From positions 62,001 through 126,000 of the forward strand of contig NZ_SMMI01000003.1 of assembly GCF_009733535.1 (NCBI RefSeq): DNA of 64,000 bases, written 5' to 3'. A program made the translations under genes and the position numbers. The stretch comes from Sphingobacterium endophyticum. Lineage in GTDB: Bacteria; Bacteroidota; Bacteroidia; Sphingobacteriales; Sphingobacteriaceae. Below, piece by piece: positions 60,863 through 64,000 of this stretch. How positions within the stretch are numbered: position 1 is the stretch's first letter; every line of letters starts with the position of its first letter. The notes below the pieces were generated by a model. That model was not told where the DNA came from and did no database searches. It saw only the letters and a program-made list of their open reading frames with translations.

Positions 60863-60870
60863 TATGTTTG
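60863..60870 (+). promoter_or_regulatory. -7 box of the nuoH-led operon
   Basis: TATGTTTG matches TAnnTTTG and lies 32 bases before the nuoH start; no good -33 box was recognised. Confidence 0.5.
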
Positions 60871-60901
60871 TAGCTAATTAAGAATTAATCTAAAAAGAAG
60901 A

Positions 60902-61975
60902 TTGGACAGCTTAATCTTGAATATCCTAACCCCTGTAGCAATATTTTTATTTATTGCCCTATTTACGCTATTTGCTGTTTATGCAGAGCGTAAGATTGCA
61001 GGTTTTGTTCAAGACCGACTAGGTCCAATGGAAACTGGTAAATATGGGTTACTCCAAACCTTTGCCGATATCCTTAAACTTCTTCAGAAAGAATTTATTT
61101 CACCATCAGCATCGGATAAAATCCTATTTGCGCTTGCACCAATCCTAATTTTTGTTGCTGTTTTTGTCGGTTATAGCGTAATTCCCTGGGGGCCAAACTT
61201 AATACCCTCGAATACCCATACAGGCTTATTTTTTATTATGGCAGTAGTTTCTATTGATGCGATAGGAATTTTGATGGCAGGCTGGGGATCAAACAATAAA
61301 TACTCTTTATTAGGATCAATCCGTGCGATCGCTCAAATGATTTCTTACGAATTGCCAGTAGGTTTATCGTTGATAGCAGCAGTGATGATTACCCAAACGC
61401 TGAATTTAAATGAAATAGCATTCAATCAAGGGCTATTATCAAGTAAAGAGATATATTTTTTGGGATTTTGGAAAGTAAATGAGATTGGTGGAATCTTTGG
61501 ATGGAATATCTTTCAAGCGCCCCACTTAATGGTCAGCTATGCTATATTCTTTATTGCCTCTCTCGCAGAATGTAATCGGGCACCATTTGACATTCCAGAG
61601 GCAGAATCTGAATTGATCGGGGGTTTTCATACAGAGTATGGAGGAATTCGATTTGCATTTTTATTTTTGGCGGAGTATGCTATGATGTTCCTGGTTGCCA
61701 TGTTAGGAGTTGTTATATTCTTAGGGGCCTGGAATAGCCCATTACCCAATATTGGTCCAGCAAAACTAGCAGATTGGACTACAGGTCCTGTTTGGGGTGT
61801 ATTTTGGACTTTAATAAAATCTCTTTTCATCGTTGCTGTTCAAATATGGATTCGTTGGACACTTCCTCGTTTCCGTGCAGATCAGTTGATGACTTTATGT
61901 TGGAAAATTCTTATTCCCCTTGCCTTTGTATGCATGGCCATATCAGGCTTATGGAGGATATTAATCATGATATAA
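60902..61975 (+). CDS. nuoH: NADH-quinone oxidoreductase subunit H
   Basis: Membrane subunit of 357 residues with eight helices. The quinone-site motifs are seen: AERKIAGFVQDRLGPMETGKYGLLQTFADILKLLQKE, SLAECNRAPFDIPEAESELIGGFHTEYGG and the C-terminal RWTLPRFRADQLMTLCWK. It joins the hydrophilic arm to the membrane arm of complex I. No in-frame ATG fits; the start is a TTG at 60902. It begins an operon H-I-J-K-L here; the gene upstream is an unrelated lipoprotein on the other strand, so the genes for subunits A-G are elsewhere. Confidence 0.95.
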   Translation: MDSLILNILTPVAIFLFIALFTLFAVYAERKIAGFVQDRLGPMETGKYGLLQTFADILKLLQKEFISPSASDKILFALAPILIFVAVFVGYSVIPWGPNLIPSNTHTGLFFIMAVVSIDAIGILMAGWGSNNKYSLLGSIRAIAQMISYELPVGLSLIAAVMITQTLNLNEIAFNQGLLSSKEIYFLGFWKVNEIGGIFGWNIFQAPHLMVSYAIFFIASLAECNRAPFDIPEAESELIGGFHTEYGGIRFAFLFLAEYAMMFLVAMLGVVIFLGAWNSPLPNIGPAKLADWTTGPVWGVFWTLIKSLFIVAVQIWIRWTLPRFRADQLMTLCWKILIPLAFVCMAISGLWRILIMI

Positions 61976-62539
61976 TTGATATTTAAAACGACTATACAAG
62001 GATTGGCAACGGCCATAAAAGGACTTACCCTCACGGTGAGGCATCTTTTTAGTGCCCGTAAAAAACGACAATCATTGGATATCAAGAAGGATAATTACTT
62101 TGAGGAACAGCAAGGTGTAACCACGGTTCAATATCCTAAGGTTAAAATGCCTATTCCGGAGGTAGCACGCTATCAATTGGATGTGGTGATTGATGATTGT
62201 ATTGTTTGTGACCTTTGTGCCAAAGCATGTCCGGTAGACTGTATAACCATTGAAGCGATTAAATCTCCTGAGGCAATAGGAAAGACCTCTGACGGTTCAG
62301 TAAAAAGACTTTATGCTGCCGAATTCGATATCGACATGGCAAAGTGTATGTATTGTGGTTTATGTACTGTTGTATGTCCTACAGAGTGTATTACTATGAC
62401 CGACAAATATGACCGTGTAACAACGAATTTGGCGGATCTAACCTATACTTTTTCCGATATGACTCCTGAAGAAGTTAAAAAGAGAAAAGAAGAATGGACA
62501 AAGTTTCAAGCTGAAAAGGAGGCAGCAAAGAATAAATAA
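61976..62539 (+). CDS. nuoI: NADH-quinone oxidoreductase subunit I (2x[4Fe-4S])
   Basis: Ferredoxin-like subunit of 187 residues with two clusters of cysteines: CIVCDLCAKACPVDC and CMYCGLCTVVCPTEC. It passes electrons toward the quinone site. The first in-frame ATG would remove the conserved N-terminal helix (TTIQGLATAIKGLTLTVRHLF), so the TTG directly after the nuoH stop (61976) is the likely start. The C-terminus is a charged tail. The stop overlaps the ATG of nuoJ (TAATG). Confidence 0.93.
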   Translation: MIFKTTIQGLATAIKGLTLTVRHLFSARKKRQSLDIKKDNYFEEQQGVTTVQYPKVKMPIPEVARYQLDVVIDDCIVCDLCAKACPVDCITIEAIKSPEAIGKTSDGSVKRLYAAEFDIDMAKCMYCGLCTVVCPTECITMTDKYDRVTTNLADLTYTFSDMTPEEVKKRKEEWTKFQAEKEAAKNK

Positions 62540-63081
62540 TGGAATTAGCAATTTTTTATGCTTTTGCGGCATTAGTTATTGGATCTGCATTATTGGTTGT
62601 TAGCTTAAAGAATACGGCTCGATCGCTCTTTCTTTTCTTTATTGTGTTATTTGGAATGGCAGGCTTATTTATTTTCGCTTTAGCTGATTTTGTAGCAATC
62701 ACCCAAATTATGGTCTATGTTGGTGGGGTTTTGATACTTATGATCTTTGCATTTATGCTATCCAATAAAGAATTGCTGGCGGACCTTCAAAACACCTCTT
62801 CCAAATTCCTTTCTATTCCTAATTGGCAATCATTATTGCTTTCCATAGGCTTCTTAGCAGTTATGTCTTATGGAATTATCGAATGGCATGATAATTTTCC
62901 ACAATGGATTACTGAAAATATAAGGCAAGGAAATATCATCAAATCATCTGACAACAACATCAATCAATTGGGAATAAAATTCATGACTCAATATCTGTTG
63001 CCATTTGAAGTTATATCCATTTTCTTACTCGCAGCTTTAATCGGTGCTGCACACCTTTCAAGAAAGGAGGATCCAAAATGA
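62539..63081 (+). CDS. nuoJ: NADH-quinone oxidoreductase subunit J
   Basis: Membrane subunit of 180 residues with five helices. The family pattern is ALVIGSALLVVSLKNTARSLFLFFIVLFGMAGLFIFALADFVAITQIMVYVGGVLILMIFAFML, followed by a periplasmic stretch and the last helix LLPFEVISIFLLAALIGAAHLSRKE. It starts on the last base of the nuoI stop and overlaps nuoK by four bases, so the genes are coupled in translation. Confidence 0.94.
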   Translation: MELAIFYAFAALVIGSALLVVSLKNTARSLFLFFIVLFGMAGLFIFALADFVAITQIMVYVGGVLILMIFAFMLSNKELLADLQNTSSKFLSIPNWQSLLLSIGFLAVMSYGIIEWHDNFPQWITENIRQGNIIKSSDNNINQLGIKFMTQYLLPFEVISIFLLAALIGAAHLSRKEDPK

Positions 63082-63383
63082 TCAGCCTAACTCATTTCCT
63101 ATTTGTTTCAGCATGTCTATTTTGTATCGGTTTATATGCCATTATAGCAAAAAGAAATTCCATTATGATTCTCATCGGAATAGAATTTATCATTAACGCG
63201 GCTATCCTAAATTTAGTCGCATTTGGTCGATATGATAAAATCAATTATTCCGGTCAAATCTTTGCCTTGTTTGCGATTGTTTTGGCAGCGGCTGCAGTAG
63301 CAGTTGGCTTAGCGATTATACTCAATGTTTATAGAAAGTATAAAACTATTAATCCAGAAAATATAACAGATTTGAGAGATTAA
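63078..63383 (+). CDS. nuoK: NADH-quinone oxidoreductase subunit K
   Basis: Small membrane subunit, 101 residues and three helices. The conserved glutamates of the proton channel are in MILIGIEFIINAAILNLVAFG and the last helix in FALFAIVLAAAAVAVGLAIILNVYRKYKT. It overlaps nuoJ (ATGA) and nuoL (TAATG). Confidence 0.95.
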   Translation: MISLTHFLFVSACLFCIGLYAIIAKRNSIMILIGIEFIINAAILNLVAFGRYDKINYSGQIFALFAIVLAAAAVAVGLAIILNVYRKYKTINPENITDLRD

Positions 63384-64000
63384 TGAGCGATTTATTAAAC
63401 ATATCACCAATAATTGGAAGTATGCTAGTCGTTTTGCTTCCTTTCCTAGCCTTCCTTATTCAGGCCATCTTAGGAAAGCGTAGTCAATCAGGCAATATCG
63501 CGTTGGTATCAATTATTCTAAGTACTATCTTCAGTTTGATCTTTGTATTTGCTGAAGTTTGGAAACAAGAACCCATCTCGGCAAATGTCAGTTGGTTTAC
63601 AATCGGCACCCATACTTTTACATTGGGCATCTTATTAAATAATCTGACTGTATTAATGCAGCTTATTGTCTGTATTATTGCTTTACCGGTACATATCTAT
63701 TCAAAATCCTACATGAAGGGAGATCCGGGAATTCATCGATACTGGATGTATCTCAGTTTATTCTGTTTTGCGATGCTGGGTCTGACCATTTCTAGTAACC
63801 TTTTGATGATGTACATTTTTTGGGAATTGGTTGGTTTTGCTTCTTATTTACTCATTGGGTTTTGGTTTACAAAAGAATCCGCAGTTCAGGCCAATAAAAA
63901 AGCATTTATTATCAATAGAATTGGTGATTTAGGATTTTTATTGGGAATTGCATCCGTCTATAGTATGTATGGGAGCCTTAATCTTGTTGAACTCTTCGGA
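63383..64000 (+). CDS. nuoL: NADH-quinone oxidoreductase subunit L (partial)
   Basis: The frame opens at the ATG overlapping the nuoK stop (MSDLLNISPIIGSMLVVLLPFLAFLIQAILGKR) and stays open to the window edge, 206 codons. The antiporter-like motifs YMYLSLFCFAMLGLTISSNLLMMYIFWELVGFASYLLIGFWF and KKAFIINRIGDLGFLLGI, with the channel glutamate in WELVG, identify NuoL. The gene is cut by the end of the window; nuoM and nuoN are expected to follow. Confidence 0.95.
   Translation, partial: MSDLLNISPIIGSMLVVLLPFLAFLIQAILGKRSQSGNIALVSIILSTIFSLIFVFAEVWKQEPISANVSWFTIGTHTFTLGILLNNLTVLMQLIVCIIALPVHIYSKSYMKGDPGIHRYWMYLSLFCFAMLGLTISSNLLMMYIFWELVGFASYLLIGFWFTKESAVQANKKAFIINRIGDLGFLLGIASVYSMYGSLNLVELFG

Overview
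The window reads as the chromosome of a Bacteroidota species, most likely family Sphingobacteriaceae and plausibly Sphingobacterium. The genus is inferred from gene content, not from a search. Supporting signs are promoters of the TTTG / TAnnTTTG type, little sign of Shine-Dalgarno sequences, SusC-style TonB receptors with a carboxypeptidase-regulatory N-terminus, many lipoproteins with short signal peptides, an ATP synthase operon without beta and epsilon, a long insertion-type IspG, HemJ, a sphingolipid-type fatty acid hydroxylase and a PIF1-like helicase with a C-terminal HTH.

Layout. 1-3590: chromosomal flank with a LuxR-type response regulator, a tiny secreted ORF, two lipoproteins and a HicAB-type locus whose toxin gene is only a C-terminal stub. 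3592-14778: an integrated island of about 11 kb in the 3' end of a tRNA-Met gene. It is bounded by a 48-bp direct repeat and carries a tyrosine integrase next to the intact tRNA. Its cargo is visibly more A/T-rich: a lipoprotein, a highly structured intergenic RNA candidate, a DUF262 plus Schlafen/AlbA_2 fusion, a DUF551-like protein, a three-gene lipoprotein/membrane cassette, a second structured RNA candidate, a RadC-like JAMM protein, an SF2 helicase-like protein lacking the Walker A lysine and two unrecognised proteins. Three 52-bp near-palindromes and a divergent fourth lie between its genes. No relaxase, conjugation or capsid gene is visible.

14734-64000: ordinary chromosome. It holds an LptF/G permease; an iron-uptake cluster (two TonB receptors, PepSY protein, divergent AraC regulator); ribBA; an aldehyde dehydrogenase; hemJ and hemE; an OmpR-type two-component system; a YjjG-type nucleotidase; a DUF1080 lipoprotein/SGNH hydrolase pair and a TonB receptor; clpS; a FabH-like synthase; a fatty acid hydroxylase; the atp operon (Z-I-B-E-F-H-A-G on the minus strand); a PIF1-like helicase; a cupin; parE; purU; a large uncharacterised cysteine-rich protein; an RNA methyltransferase-like gene; mlaFE; ispG; a double-META lipoprotein; and a complex I operon starting at nuoH and running off the end inside nuoL.

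The best candidates for something undescribed are in the island: the structured RNA at 4227-4377, the repeated 52-bp palindromes, the DUF262-AlbA_2 fusion and the helicase-like protein with its two unknown neighbours. Outside it, the 590-residue protein at 52268-54040 and a transcription terminator embedded in a reading frame at 33965-33990 deserve attention. All family names come from motifs read by eye; no database search was run.
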